DNA of 64,000 nt from Streptacidiphilus sp. PB12-B1b (lineage in GTDB: Bacteria > Actinomycetota > Actinomycetes > Streptomycetales > Streptomycetaceae), in the NCBI RefSeq assembly GCF_014084125.1, contig NZ_CP048405.1, positions 868,001 to 932,000 of the forward strand, in the 5' to 3' direction. Positions within the stretch are counted from its first letter, which is position 1, and every line of letters begins with the position of its first letter. Under the pieces are notes generated by a model that was given only the letters and a program-made list of their open reading frames with translations, did not search any database and was not told where the DNA came from. Below are positions 44,541 through 53,476 of the stretch, piece by piece. The position numbers and the translations under genes were made by a program.

Positions 44541-45593
44541 TTACCCCTCGGTAGCTGCGGCGTCAGCGTCGGTGCTGTGTGAATTCCCCGACGTTGCCCC
44601 GGCCGCCCCGGTCGGCAGGGTGCGCCTGCGCCGGTTCTTCAGCAGTGCCCAGCGTCCGCGCGGCCCGGAGTCGGCGCCCAGCACCTCCGCCCCGGCCACC
44701 TCGGTGCCGCCGCGGCCGGCCGCCTGCGCGGCGGCCTGGGTCACCGGCAGCAGGCCCTCGCCGCGGAACGCGTCCGGGCGCTCCTCCTCCGGCCAGACGC
44801 CCAGCGCCGCGCACATCGACGGCAGCAGCGCCATGGCGGCGGTCTGGTAGCCCTGCGCGGAGGGGTGGTAGCGGTCCGCGGCGAACATCTCCGGCCGGTG
44901 GTCGAACTCCGGGCCCAGCAGCGCCCCCAGCGAGACGCTGCGGCCGCCGGACTCCACCACGGCGATGGTCTGCGCCGCCGCCAGCTGCCGGCTGGCCCGC
45001 CGGGCGACGGTCCGCAGCGGCGGCCGCACCGGCTGGATGGTGCCCAGGTCGGGGCAGGTGCCGACGATCACCTCGGCCCCGGCGGCGCGCAGCCGCCGTA
45101 CCGTGTCGCCGAGCATCCGCACCGCGTCCGCCAGCTTGGTGCGCTTGGTGACGTCGTTGGCGCCGATCATGATCAGGGCGATGTCCAGCTCCGGCTCGGC
45201 CTCCAGGGCCTGCAGCAGCTGGCGTTCCAGGTCGTCCGAGGCGGCCCCGTTCACCGCCGCCACGGTCAGCCGGACCGGGCGCTCGGCCATCGCCGCGATG
45301 CCCCCGGCCAGCAGCGCGCCGGGGGTGTCCCGGCCGCGGTCGACGCCGAAGCCGGCCGCGGTGGAGTCGCCGAGCACCGCCATCCGCACCGGCGGCTCCT
45401 CGCCGCCGTCGAACTCGCGCCCGTACAGGCCGTCGGCGCGCGGGGGCTCGCCGTGCAGGGTGTTCAGCTGGATCTCGGCCAGCTTGGCCTCGGTCAGCAG
45501 CAGCCCGGCGAAGCCCACCCCGAGCAGTCCGATCCCGCCGCCGCCGTAGGCCGCCGCAGCGGCGATACGTCGTGCCACCCGTTCCCGCGACAT
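44541..45593 (-). CDS. SGNH/GDSL-family hydrolase
   Basis: About 350 residues. An N-terminal hydrophobic helix (GGIGLLGVGFAGLLLTEAKL) suggests membrane anchoring. The SGNH blocks follow: Ser in MAVLGDSTAAGFGVD, Gly region NGAASDDL, Asn in LIMIGANDVTK and the His/Asp pair in AADRYHPSAQGYQ. The family deacylates lipids or sugar esters, including O-acetyl groups on glycans. A C-terminal ~75-residue tail is Ala/Gly-rich with a basic patch. Start either at 45593 or at an ATG 12 bases upstream. It is divergent from the cystathionine beta-synthase gene. Confidence 0.9.
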   Translation of the reverse strand: MSRERVARRIAAAAAYGGGGIGLLGVGFAGLLLTEAKLAEIQLNTLHGEPPRADGLYGREFDGGEEPPVRMAVLGDSTAAGFGVDRGRDTPGALLAGGIAAMAERPVRLTVAAVNGAASDDLERQLLQALEAEPELDIALIMIGANDVTKRTKLADAVRMLGDTVRRLRAAGAEVIVGTCPDLGTIQPVRPPLRTVARRASRQLAAAQTIAVVESGGRSVSLGALLGPEFDHRPEMFAADRYHPSAQGYQTAAMALLPSMCAALGVWPEEERPDAFRGEGLLPVTQAAAQAAGRGGTEVAGAEVLGADSGPRGRWALLKNRRRRTLPTGAAGATSGNSHSTDADAAATEG

Positions 45594-45786
45594 GAGCGAC
45601 CCCATTCTCCCGTCGCCTGCGGTCCCCCTCCCCGGCGGTGGCGCTGTCCGCTCCGGGGGCTCTGCGCTGCGACGCTGTCGTTACCGAGTCGTACCTACCC
45701 AGGGAGTCTGCCCCATTACGCTGATCCCCACGGAGGCGACAAACCGTGCGCCCCGTAGATTTCCGGCTAACCGCGGAGGAGACCCC

Positions 45787-47187
45787 GTGCGGTATCACGA
45801 TTCGATCATCGACCTGGTCGGCAACACCCCTCTGGTACGACTCAACAAGGTCACCGAGGGAATCAGTGCCACCGTCCTGGCCAAGGTCGAGTACTTCAAT
45901 CCCGGCGGGTCGGTGAAGGACCGCATCGCCATGCGGATGATCGAAGCGGCAGAGGCGTCGGGGGAGCTGAAGCCCGGCGGCACGATCGTCGAGCCGACCT
46001 CGGGCAACACCGGGGTGGGGCTGGCGATCGTCGCCCAGCAGAAGGGCTACCGCTGCATCTTCGTCTGCCCCGACAAGGTGTCCACCGACAAGATCAACGT
46101 GCTGCGGGCCTACGGCGCCGAGGTCGTGGTCTGCCCGACCGCCGTCGCCCCCGAGCACCCCGACTCGTACTACAACGTCAGCGACCGGCTGGTCCGGGAG
46201 ACCCCGGGCGCCTGGAAGCCCGACCAGTACTCCAACCCGAACAACCCGGCCAGCCACTACGGCTCCACCGGGCCCGAGCTGTGGGAGCAGACGGACGGCC
46301 GGATCACCCACTTCGTGGCGGGCGTCGGCACCGGCGGCACCATCTCCGGCACCGGCCGCTACCTGAAGGACGCCTCGCAGGGCCGGGTGCAGGTCATCGG
46401 CGCCGACCCGGAGGGCTCCGTCTACTCCGGCGGCACCGGCCGCCCCTACCTGGTCGAGGGCGTCGGCGAGGACTTCTGGCCGACCGCCTACGACCGCGAG
46501 GTGGCCGACGAGATCGTCCCGGTCTCCGACAAGGACTCCTTCCAGATGACCCGCCGCCTGGCCAAGGAGGAGGGCCTGCTGGTCGGCGGCTCCTGCGGGA
46601 TGGCCGTGGTCGCCGCGCTGCGGGTGGCCGAGCGGCTCGGCCCGGACGACGTGGTCGTGGTGCTGCTGCCGGACTCCGGCCGCGGCTACCTCTCCAAGAT
46701 CTTCAACGACGACTGGATGCAGGACTACGGCTTCCTGGACGAGGGCGGCCCGGAGTCGGTCGCCGGGGACGTCCTGGCCCGCAAGGACGCCCTGGAGCAC
46801 GAGGGCATCCCGCAGTTCGTCCACATGCACCCCAGCGAGTCGGTCGGCGAGGCGGTGCAGATCCTGCGCGAGTACGGCGTCTCGCAGCTGCCCGTGGTCT
46901 CGCCCGGCGCGGGCCACCCGGACGTCATGGCCGGTGAGGTCATCGGTTCCATCGTCGAGCGCGACCTGCTGGACGGCCTGTTCGCCAAGCGCTTCGAGCT
47001 CGGCGACCCGATCGAGGGCCACATGTCGGCGCCGCTGCCCGTCGTCGGCTCCGGCGAGTCCATCACCCGGCTGATGGCCGTCCTGGAGCGCGCCGACGCC
47101 GCCGTGGTGCTGGTCGACGGCAAGCCCCAGGGCATCGTGACCAGGCAGGACCTGCTGGCCTTCATGGCGCAGCACGGCGTGCACTGA
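45787..47187 (+). CDS. cbs: Cystathionine beta-synthase
   Basis: A 466-residue PLP enzyme that joins serine and homocysteine in transsulfuration. The PLP lysine is Lys44 in NPGGSVKDRIA; the phosphate-binding loop is GVGTGGTISGTGRYL; EPTSGNTGVGLA binds substrate. Two CBS domains fill residues ~335-466 (FVHMHPSESVGEAVQILREY and GSGESITRLMAVLERADAAV). Length and CBS pair distinguish it from cysteine synthase. The start is a GTG after CGCGGAGGAGACC. Divergent neighbour is the SGNH hydrolase, a common actinobacterial arrangement. Confidence 0.94.
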   Translation: MRYHDSIIDLVGNTPLVRLNKVTEGISATVLAKVEYFNPGGSVKDRIAMRMIEAAEASGELKPGGTIVEPTSGNTGVGLAIVAQQKGYRCIFVCPDKVSTDKINVLRAYGAEVVVCPTAVAPEHPDSYYNVSDRLVRETPGAWKPDQYSNPNNPASHYGSTGPELWEQTDGRITHFVAGVGTGGTISGTGRYLKDASQGRVQVIGADPEGSVYSGGTGRPYLVEGVGEDFWPTAYDREVADEIVPVSDKDSFQMTRRLAKEEGLLVGGSCGMAVVAALRVAERLGPDDVVVVLLPDSGRGYLSKIFNDDWMQDYGFLDEGGPESVAGDVLARKDALEHEGIPQFVHMHPSESVGEAVQILREYGVSQLPVVSPGAGHPDVMAGEVIGSIVERDLLDGLFAKRFELGDPIEGHMSAPLPVVGSGESITRLMAVLERADAAVVLVDGKPQGIVTRQDLLAFMAQHGVH

Positions 47188-47611
47188 GCCCGGCGGCGGT
47201 CGGCCGCGTGTGCCCGGAGTTCACAGACGGGCCGGTCATCGGTACGTCCACGACATGCACCGGCAGCACGCGGTTAACAACCGACCGTCATTGTGGTGTC
47301 AACGGCAAGAAGCCGAGCTTGGTGACAGCGGCGGACCGGAGCGGCTCCCGGACACCGCAGTCACCAACAGGACGCGTCGGACGGCCCTGACCCGGCCGGC
47401 CGCGTCCGCCCGCGGGGACCGCCGTCGTCCCGCCCCTGGGCCCCTGGCCCGGGGTGCGGCGGCCCCGTGGCACCAGGCTCCGCGTTCCCGGGTGGGGGAA
47501 CATGGCGGAGACATCAGGGCCGGTCCTTCGCGGACCGGCCCTGCTGGTGTGTGTGGGGGCTGAGGCGCTGCGGCTGTGAAGCCCGCGCCGGGTACGCGCC
47601 GGGTGCGTCCG
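47188..47611. other. Intergenic region with terminator
   Basis: No gene of convincing quality. Contains the hairpin at 47516-47542. The rest shows no structure that I can interpret. Confidence 0.4.
47516..47542. terminator. Perfect hairpin terminator
   Basis: AGGGCCGGTCC, loop TTCGC, GGACCGGCCCT: an 11-bp perfect stem with a stable UUCG-type loop, between convergent cbs and the small sortase-substrate gene. It can serve both strands. Confidence 0.8.
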
Positions 47612-47926
47612 TCAGGAGGCGAAGCGGCGGGCGGCGCAGACCAGGCCCACGCCGACGATCAGCGAGCCCAGGCCGCTGACCGCGTACGGGACGGTGTCCA
47701 CGCCGGTGTCGGCCAGCGACAGGCCGCTGCCGCTGCCGCCGCTGACGGTACCCGGAACGGTCCGTGCGCTCTGCGCGGCCGGGGCGGCCGCGGCGGAGGC
47801 CGGGCGCAGGTCGTGCCGCTCCGCCGTGCTGGTCGCGGCGGAGGCCATCGGCCCGAGCGTCAGGGCGATGACGGTGCCGATTCCGGCGGCGACAGCGGTG
47901 GTGGTGAGCGGACGGCGCGTGCCCAA
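47612..47926 (-). CDS. Small exported LADTG sortase substrate
   Basis: A 104-residue protein with a signal peptide (TTTAVAAGIGTVIALTLGPMASAA), a short Ala/Ser/Gly-rich middle, and a C-terminal sorting signal: LADTG, then a hydrophobic helix (VSGLGSLIVGVGLVCAARR) with basic residues at the end. LAxTG is the recognition motif of the class-E sortases of streptomycetes, so the mature ~55-residue peptide should be linked to peptidoglycan. The start codon is TTG behind GGGAG. No cysteine is present in the mature part. Compare the short chaplins, which it does not match in sequence. Confidence 0.75.
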   Translation of the reverse strand: MGTRRPLTTTAVAAGIGTVIALTLGPMASAATSTAERHDLRPASAAAAPAAQSARTVPGTVSGGSGSGLSLADTGVDTVPYAVSGLGSLIVGVGLVCAARRFAS

Positions 47927-48010
47927 AGGGGGCTCCCGGGAGGAAACTCGGTAGCGGTGTGGTTCCGCACGATGCTAATGAGCTTCGGCTGCGTTGGATA
48001 GGGTCGATCC

Positions 48011-48343
48011 ATGACTAGTGAGACCAGCGAGCCGCGCTACATCCGGCTGCAGATCGAACTCATCGCCGAGATCGTCGATGAGAAGGCCCTGGCGGCAGCG
48101 GCCCTGGAGCAGGTGCGTGACGACGCGTTCCTCGAGGACGAGGAGCGGGCGGAGGCGATCGCGGCCATCGAGATCGACCCGGCCGGGTCCATCGCCCACT
48201 TCGTCGACCCGGTGGCGATGCTGTCGGGCATCCCCGGCGTCGACCTCGCCGAGGCCACCTGGGAGTCGCAGCCCGTGGACTACGACCCCGAGAACGAGGA
48301 CTGGGACCTCTACGACGGAGAGGGCGAGCCGCAGCAGGACTGA
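48011..48343 (+). CDS. Conserved acidic hypothetical protein
   Basis: A 110-residue, very acidic protein (YIRLQIELIAEIVDEKALAA, then AFLEDEERAEAIAAIEIDPA, ending NEDWDLYDGEGEPQQD). Mostly helical in its first half. I do not recognise a domain. Codon use is normal, and the ATG is clear, though without a strong ribosome site. Divergent from the sortase-substrate gene. Confidence 0.7.
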   Translation: MTSETSEPRYIRLQIELIAEIVDEKALAAAALEQVRDDAFLEDEERAEAIAAIEIDPAGSIAHFVDPVAMLSGIPGVDLAEATWESQPVDYDPENEDWDLYDGEGEPQQD

Positions 48344-48591
48344 CCCATCGGCAGGACTCCCGCAGCACGACCGGCGCAGCAGGACTGACGCCCGCACAGG
48401 TTCAGGGGCGGTCCCGGCCATCGGGGCCGCCCTTCGCCGTCCCCGCCCGCCGGGGCCTGGTCGCGGCCGGTTTGCGGCCACCCGCCCCCTCCGGGTTAGC
48501 GTAACGAGGCAGAACGGGGCAGATTCAGGCAAAAATGTAACTGCCGGGCATGGATCAGCTGTGGGCACGGTTCGTCCGAGGGAGCGTTGAA

Positions 48592-49821
48592 GTGGTGGCT
48601 GAACAGCAGCAGAACGACGCCGACCCCGCGCCTTCCGCCGGGGGCGCCCCCGGGCGGCGCGCGGTGGTGGCCGGGATGGTGGCCGCACCGGTCGCCCTGG
48701 TGGCGGGGTGCAGCGGGGGATCGTCGCACCCCTCCGGGCCCCGGACGTCCGCGGCCGTCGTCACCGTCACCCCGGGCGCGGGCGAGCTGCAGGCCGACTT
48801 CACCCAGCCGGTCCGGGTCGCCGTCACCGGCGGGACGCTCACCTCGGTGACCGTCACCGACGGGGCCGGGCACCCGGTCGCCGGGCGGCTCGCCCCCGGC
48901 GGCACCGGCTGGACCAGCACCACCAGGCTCAGCTCCGGCACCGCCTACAAGGTCTCGGCGGTCGCCACCGACGCCGCCAAGGTCCGGGCGGTCAAGGAGG
49001 TCGCCTTCACCACCGCCAAGCCCGCCAAGACCTTCCTCGGCACCTACACCCCCGACAGCGGCACCACCGTGGGCGTCGGCATGCCGGTCTCGCTCACCTT
49101 CGACCAGCCGATCACCGATCAGGCGGCGGTGCAGAAGGCCATCACCGTCAGCTCCACGCCGCCGGTCGAGATCGTCGGCCACTGGTTCGGCGCCAACCGG
49201 CTCGACTTCCGCCCGCAGGAGTACTGGGCGCCCGGCACCCGGGTCACGGTCAGCCTGCGGCTGAAGGACGTCGAGGGCGCGAGGGGCGTTTTCGGCACCC
49301 AGTCCAAGGACGTCGCCTTCACTATCGGCCGCAGCCAGACCAGCGTCGCCGACCTCGCCGCCCACCGGCTCACCGTCACCCGCGACGGCGCGGTCACGCA
49401 GAGCTGGCCGATCTCCGGCGGCAGCCCGCTGCACACCACCTGGTCCGGCAAGATGGTGATCTCGGAGAAGCTGCTGCAGACCCGGATGAACTCCGAGACC
49501 GTCAACCTCGGCGGGGAGTACGACATCGCGGACGTCCCGCACGCCCAGCGGCTCACCACCTCCGGCACCTTCGTCCACGGCAACTACTGGTCCGGCGAGG
49601 ACGTCTTCGGCAGCGAGAACACCAGCCACGGCTGCGTCGGCATGCACGACGCCCAGGGCGCGGACGACCCGGACACCCCGGCCGCGCAGTTCTACAACAC
49701 CTCCATCACCGGCGACGTGGTCGAAGTGGTCAACTCCGGCGACCAGACCGTCAGCCCGTCGAACGGGCTCAACGGCTGGAACATGGACTGGGCCAGCTGG
49801 AAGGCCGGCAGCGCGGTGTGA
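48592..49821 (+). CDS. L,D-transpeptidase lipoprotein (Ig-like + YkuD)
   Basis: A ~409-residue exported wall cross-linking enzyme. The leader reaches a lipobox (APVALVAGCSGG). Two Ig-like domains span residues ~40-265; the catalytic YkuD domain follows, with HGNYWSGEDVFG and the active-site SHGCVGMHDAQG (His and Cys). It should form 3-3 (meso-DAP to meso-DAP) peptidoglycan cross-links. The C-terminal tail SNGLNGWNMDWASWKAGSAV is the usual Trp-rich end. GTG start after GAGGGAG; a twin-arginine-like GRRAVVAGM in the leader is noteworthy for a lipoprotein. Confidence 0.93.
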   Translation: MVAEQQQNDADPAPSAGGAPGRRAVVAGMVAAPVALVAGCSGGSSHPSGPRTSAAVVTVTPGAGELQADFTQPVRVAVTGGTLTSVTVTDGAGHPVAGRLAPGGTGWTSTTRLSSGTAYKVSAVATDAAKVRAVKEVAFTTAKPAKTFLGTYTPDSGTTVGVGMPVSLTFDQPITDQAAVQKAITVSSTPPVEIVGHWFGANRLDFRPQEYWAPGTRVTVSLRLKDVEGARGVFGTQSKDVAFTIGRSQTSVADLAAHRLTVTRDGAVTQSWPISGGSPLHTTWSGKMVISEKLLQTRMNSETVNLGGEYDIADVPHAQRLTTSGTFVHGNYWSGEDVFGSENTSHGCVGMHDAQGADDPDTPAAQFYNTSITGDVVEVVNSGDQTVSPSNGLNGWNMDWASWKAGSAV

Positions 49822-49824
49822 CGC

Positions 49825-51174
49825 CTACTGGTCGGGCAGGTTCAGGTTGATCCGCACCATGGCCAGGTCCGTGGCCAGCGTGGGCGAGTCCAGGGCGGCG
49901 GCCTGCGAGGTCCACTGGTCCTGCGAGGACGCCTGCGCCAGCCGGTCCGCCTGCGCGGCTTGGGCCAGGTCGTCCTTGGCCAGGTTCGCCGCCTCCCGGT
50001 CCACGAAGACCCCGCCGAAGTTCTGGCCGGCCAGCGCCCGCGCCTCGGTCCGGTCCGCCTGGGCGAGCTGCGTGGCCAGCGGCAGCGTCGTCCGCCACTG
50101 GCTGGGGATGGCGTCCACGACCTCGCGCCGCAGCACCGTCGTCTGCCGGGTGGTCCTCAGGTACGAGGTCTGCAGCATGGTGTACGAGCCGGGCTTCTGC
50201 ATCAGATCCCCGGTGAGCTGCAGCAGCTTGTAGGGGGCGATGAGCGTGCAGGTGCCCTGCGGGATGCCGTTCTGCCAGTCCGACTGGTCCGGGTAGTAGT
50301 AGTACAGGGCGGCGGTCCCGTTGAGCCCGGTCGGGTCGGTGAACTGCCGCCCCATCGCCGCGATGCACGCCTCCCGGGTCTGCTCCCGGTCCGCGTCCAG
50401 CCCGGTGTAGGGGCCTTCGACGGGCACCTGCGCGAACGCCTGCCGGTCGTGCGGCCGGGAGCAGGGGACCACGGTCACGTACCCGTCGAAGCCCTTGGCG
50501 GGCAGGTCGAAGCAGTCCCCGGCACTGAGCGAACCCAGCGGCTGCTGGCCGTTGCCGCCGACGCTGATCGGCCCGGACGCGGTGGTGGCGTGGACACTGG
50601 CGTACGCCAGGCCGAGCAGGATCGCGCCGACGCCGAGCACGGCCCACAGCCCGGACAGCACCAGCCCGGCGATGGCCAGCCCCTTGCCGCGCTGCCGGGT
50701 GCGGCCGATCCGCACCAGCGCGACGATGCCCAGCACCACGCTCACCGGGACGACGCCCAGCAACCCGAGCACGAACGCGGCGATCGCCTGCCCGTTGGTC
50801 GGGCTGACGGGCGGCGGCGGGAAGCCCGGCTGCGCCCACCCGTACCCGGGCGGCGGCGCCCACGGCCCGCCCTGCGGCCCGGGCCCCGGATACGGGCCCG
50901 GATACGGGCCGGGGTACGGCGGTGCGGCGTACGGGCCCGGGGGCGGACCCGGCTGCGGGCCCTGGTAAGGACCGGCGTACGGGCTCGGCTGCACGCCCGG
51001 CTGCGGCGGGGCCCACGGGTCGCGGACAGCCGCCTCGGGAGCCGCCGGGGCCTCGGGAGTCCTGCCCAGCTCGACCTCCCCCGCGTCCGCTGCCTCCGGC
51101 GCTTCCGGCGCTTCCGGTGCTTGTGGGGATGTTGCTGAGTCAGGTGATTCCGGTGACGGCGGCGGTGTGCCCAT
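49825..51174 (-). CDS. DUF4190 / septum-formation-family membrane protein
   Basis: A 449-residue protein. The first ~130 residues are Pro/Gly/Tyr-rich (repeated YPGPYPGPY). Then a DUF4190 pair of membrane helices (AIAAFVLGLLGVVPVSVVLG and GLAIAGLVLSGLWAVLGVGA with a GRTRQRGKG loop between), and an extracytoplasmic septum-formation domain beginning LSAGDCFDLP with paired cysteines (VPCSRPH, REACIAAMG, QGTCTLIA). Function is unknown, despite the domain name. Convergent with the L,D-transpeptidase gene, only 3 bases apart. Confidence 0.85.
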   Translation of the reverse strand: MGTPPPSPESPDSATSPQAPEAPEAPEAADAGEVELGRTPEAPAAPEAAVRDPWAPPQPGVQPSPYAGPYQGPQPGPPPGPYAAPPYPGPYPGPYPGPGPQGGPWAPPPGYGWAQPGFPPPPVSPTNGQAIAAFVLGLLGVVPVSVVLGIVALVRIGRTRQRGKGLAIAGLVLSGLWAVLGVGAILLGLAYASVHATTASGPISVGGNGQQPLGSLSAGDCFDLPAKGFDGYVTVVPCSRPHDRQAFAQVPVEGPYTGLDADREQTREACIAAMGRQFTDPTGLNGTAALYYYYPDQSDWQNGIPQGTCTLIAPYKLLQLTGDLMQKPGSYTMLQTSYLRTTRQTTVLRREVVDAIPSQWRTTLPLATQLAQADRTEARALAGQNFGGVFVDREAANLAKDDLAQAAQADRLAQASSQDQWTSQAAALDSPTLATDLAMVRINLNLPDQ

Positions 51175-51302
51175 GTGGTGTCCCTCCCGATAAGCCGCGA
51201 GATTATCGGATCGTCACAGGAGCGATGGCCCCGGGGATGAGCGGGGACGAGCGGGGGACGATGCCATGGCCCCGTCCCGATCCGGGCGCGACAATGGCGC
51301 CC

Positions 51303-51881
51303 ATGGGCCAGACATATGAACTCATCAACGACCGGCTGCGTTCGTTCATCGAGGATCAGCCCGTCTTCTTCGTCGCCACGGCGCCGCTCTCCCCGGACGG
51401 CCGGGTCAACCTCTCGCCGAAGGGCCGCTCCGGCTCGCTCGTCGTCCTGGACGAACTCACGCTCGCCTACCTGGACTTCGGCGGCAGCCATGCCGAGACC
51501 GTCGCCCACCTGCGCGAGAACGGCCGCATCACGCTGATGTGGTGCGCCTTCAGCGGCCCGCCGAAGATCCTGCGGGTGCACGGCCACGGCGAGCCCGTCT
51601 TCCGCGACGATCCCCGCTTCGCCGACCTGGTCGCCCGCTTCGGCGACGCCGACGGGCCGGGGCTGCGCGCCGTCGTCCTGGTCCGCGCCGAGCAGGTCAG
51701 CGACAGCTGCGGCTACGCCGTCCCGCTGATGGACTACCAGCAGGAGCGCGACACCCACCACCAGTTCCTCGCCCGCAAGACCGACGAGGAGTTCGCCGCG
51801 TACTGCGCCGGCAAGCCGTTCAACCCGGTCAGCATCGACGGCCTGCCCGCCGTCCCGCTGCCGCTGCCGTCCCGCCCGTGA
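51303..51881 (+). CDS. Pyridoxamine 5'-phosphate oxidase-family protein
   Basis: A 192-residue split-barrel flavoprotein-like protein. FFVATAPLSPDGRVNLSPKG is the conserved first hairpin, followed by LTLAYLDFGGSHAETVAHLR and RITLMWCAFSGPPKILRVHG, typical of FMN- or F420-binding members of unknown substrate. The late motif CGYAVPLMDYQQER marks the subgroup often annotated 'pyridoxamine 5-phosphate oxidase family'. It is not PdxH. Divergent from the DUF4190 gene. Confidence 0.88.
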   Translation: MGQTYELINDRLRSFIEDQPVFFVATAPLSPDGRVNLSPKGRSGSLVVLDELTLAYLDFGGSHAETVAHLRENGRITLMWCAFSGPPKILRVHGHGEPVFRDDPRFADLVARFGDADGPGLRAVVLVRAEQVSDSCGYAVPLMDYQQERDTHHQFLARKTDEEFAAYCAGKPFNPVSIDGLPAVPLPLPSRP

Positions 51882-51942
51882 GACCGTCCCGTCCGTGAAC
51901 CGCCCCTGGACGTACCCGAAGCAAAGGCCGACAATCACCACC

Positions 51943-52491
51943 ATGACGACGCCAGAGCCCCTCACCGACGTTGCGCGGCTGTCCGACGCGGAACGGGACC
52001 AGGCGATCGAGCTGCTGCGCGACCACTCCGTCCAGGGGCGGCTGTCGCACGAGACCTTCCTGCGCCGGATCGACCTGGTGCTGCACGCGCGGGGCCGGTC
52101 CGAGCTCGACGCCGTCACCGCCGACCTGCCCGAACGCAGCGGCCTCGCCCGGCTGCTGGTCGGCTCGGTCCGGGCGCTCTCCAGCCTCGGACTGCGGCTG
52201 CAGAACGCCTGGCAGCACCCGCGCCTGCCGTCCATCACGCTCCCGGCCACGGACTCCGCGCCGCTGCGCATAGGCCGCCTGGAGGGCTGCGACCTGCGGC
52301 TCAGCCACACGTCCGTCTCCCGCGTGCACGCCGAGCTGCTCCGCGAGCCCGGCGACCGCTGGCTGCTGCGCGACCTGGGCTCCACCAACGGCACCCAGGT
52401 GAACGGCTCCCGCATCATCGGCACGGTCGCCGTCCGCCCCGGCGACCGGGTCGCCTTCGGCGGTGCGGTCTACCGCCTCGCCGCCCGCTGA
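51943..52491 (+). CDS. DUF1707 + FHA domain protein
   Basis: A 182-residue protein with an N-terminal DUF1707 helical segment (RLSDAERDQAIELLRDHSVQ ... RLSHETFLRRIDLVLHARG) and a C-terminal FHA domain (LRIGRLEGCDLRLSHTSVSR, VHAELLREP, LRDLGSTNGTQVNG), which binds phosphothreonine peptides. The pattern GR-SH-NG is complete, so binding should work. It probably takes part in Ser/Thr-kinase signalling; no kinase gene is adjacent. Start ATG chosen; a GTG 48 bases upstream is possible. Confidence 0.87.
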   Translation: MTTPEPLTDVARLSDAERDQAIELLRDHSVQGRLSHETFLRRIDLVLHARGRSELDAVTADLPERSGLARLLVGSVRALSSLGLRLQNAWQHPRLPSITLPATDSAPLRIGRLEGCDLRLSHTSVSRVHAELLREPGDRWLLRDLGSTNGTQVNGSRIIGTVAVRPGDRVAFGGAVYRLAAR

Positions 52492-52523
52492 CAGCCGGTC
52501 AGGGGCACGGCCGGACTACGGGG

Positions 52524-53378
52524 TCAGGGCTTGCGGGCGACCACGCCGTAGATCGGCAGCCGGGCGTCCTCCGGGGTGGTCGGCGCCTGCGGGTGCCACA
52601 GCGGGGCGGTGACGATGCCCGGCGGCAACGGCTCCAGGCCGTCCAGGAACCGGCTCACCTCGGCGCGGCTCCGACCGGTCACCGGGGCGCTGGACTTGGC
52701 GTAGGCGGCGACCGCCCGCTCCCCGGCGTCCTGGTCGATGAAGTCGCCGGTGCCGTGGGTCAGCACCAGGTGGCTGCCGGGCGCGAGGGCGTCCAGGAGT
52801 TCGGCGACGATCGCGTATGGCTCGTCGCTGTCGGGCACGAAGTGCAGGATGCCGACCAGCAGCAGCGCGACCGGGCGGCCGAAGTCCAGCAGCGCGCGGA
52901 CGTCCGGGGCGGCCAGGATCGCTCCGGGCTCGCGCAGGTCCGCCTGCAGCACCCGGGTCTCGCCATGGCCGGGCCCGGCCATCAGCGCCCGCGCATGGGC
53001 CAGCACCACCGGATCGTTGTCCACGTACATCACCCGGGCGCGCGGGTCGACGCTCTGCGCGATCTCATGGGTGTTGCCCGCCGAGGGAATCCCGGTGCCG
53101 ATGTCCAGGAACTGGTCCACGCCCTCGGACGCCAGGTACCGCACCGCCCGCTGCAGGAAGGCCCGATTGGCCCGGGCGGCCCGGCGCATCGCCGGATCGG
53201 CCGCCACCAGCCGTTCGCCCGCCGCACGGTCGGACGGAAAATGGTCCTTTCCGCCGAGCAGCCAGTCGTATATACGCGCCGGGTGCGGAATCTCCGGCCG
53301 CAGCTCGGTGGGGGCCTGGAAGTCCTTCGAGGCTCGGTTCAGCCAGTCCTCTGCCTGGGACACTCCGGGCACCTCCAC
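52524..53378 (-). CDS. SAM-dependent methyltransferase (DUF574)
   Basis: A 284-residue member of the actinobacterial DUF574 methyltransferases. The family opening PHPARIYDWLLGGKDHFPSDR is intact, the SAM loop is FLDIGTGIPSAGNTHE, and VMYVDNDPVVLAHARAL binds the ribose. LLVGILHFVPDSDEPYAI and VLTHGTGDF are later landmarks. These genes are numerous in streptomycete genomes and the substrates are mostly unknown. Convergent with the FHA gene. Confidence 0.92.
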   Translation of the reverse strand: MEVPGVSQAEDWLNRASKDFQAPTELRPEIPHPARIYDWLLGGKDHFPSDRAAGERLVAADPAMRRAARANRAFLQRAVRYLASEGVDQFLDIGTGIPSAGNTHEIAQSVDPRARVMYVDNDPVVLAHARALMAGPGHGETRVLQADLREPGAILAAPDVRALLDFGRPVALLLVGILHFVPDSDEPYAIVAELLDALAPGSHLVLTHGTGDFIDQDAGERAVAAYAKSSAPVTGRSRAEVSRFLDGLEPLPPGIVTAPLWHPQAPTTPEDARLPIYGVVARKP

Positions 53379-53476
53379 AGCTCCACGACCGCGACCGCAC
53401 GAAGCCTAGCCCGTCCCCCGCAACCCCGACCGCCGACCACCCAACTCCACCGCCCACCAACGGTGTTCGGGGAGCG

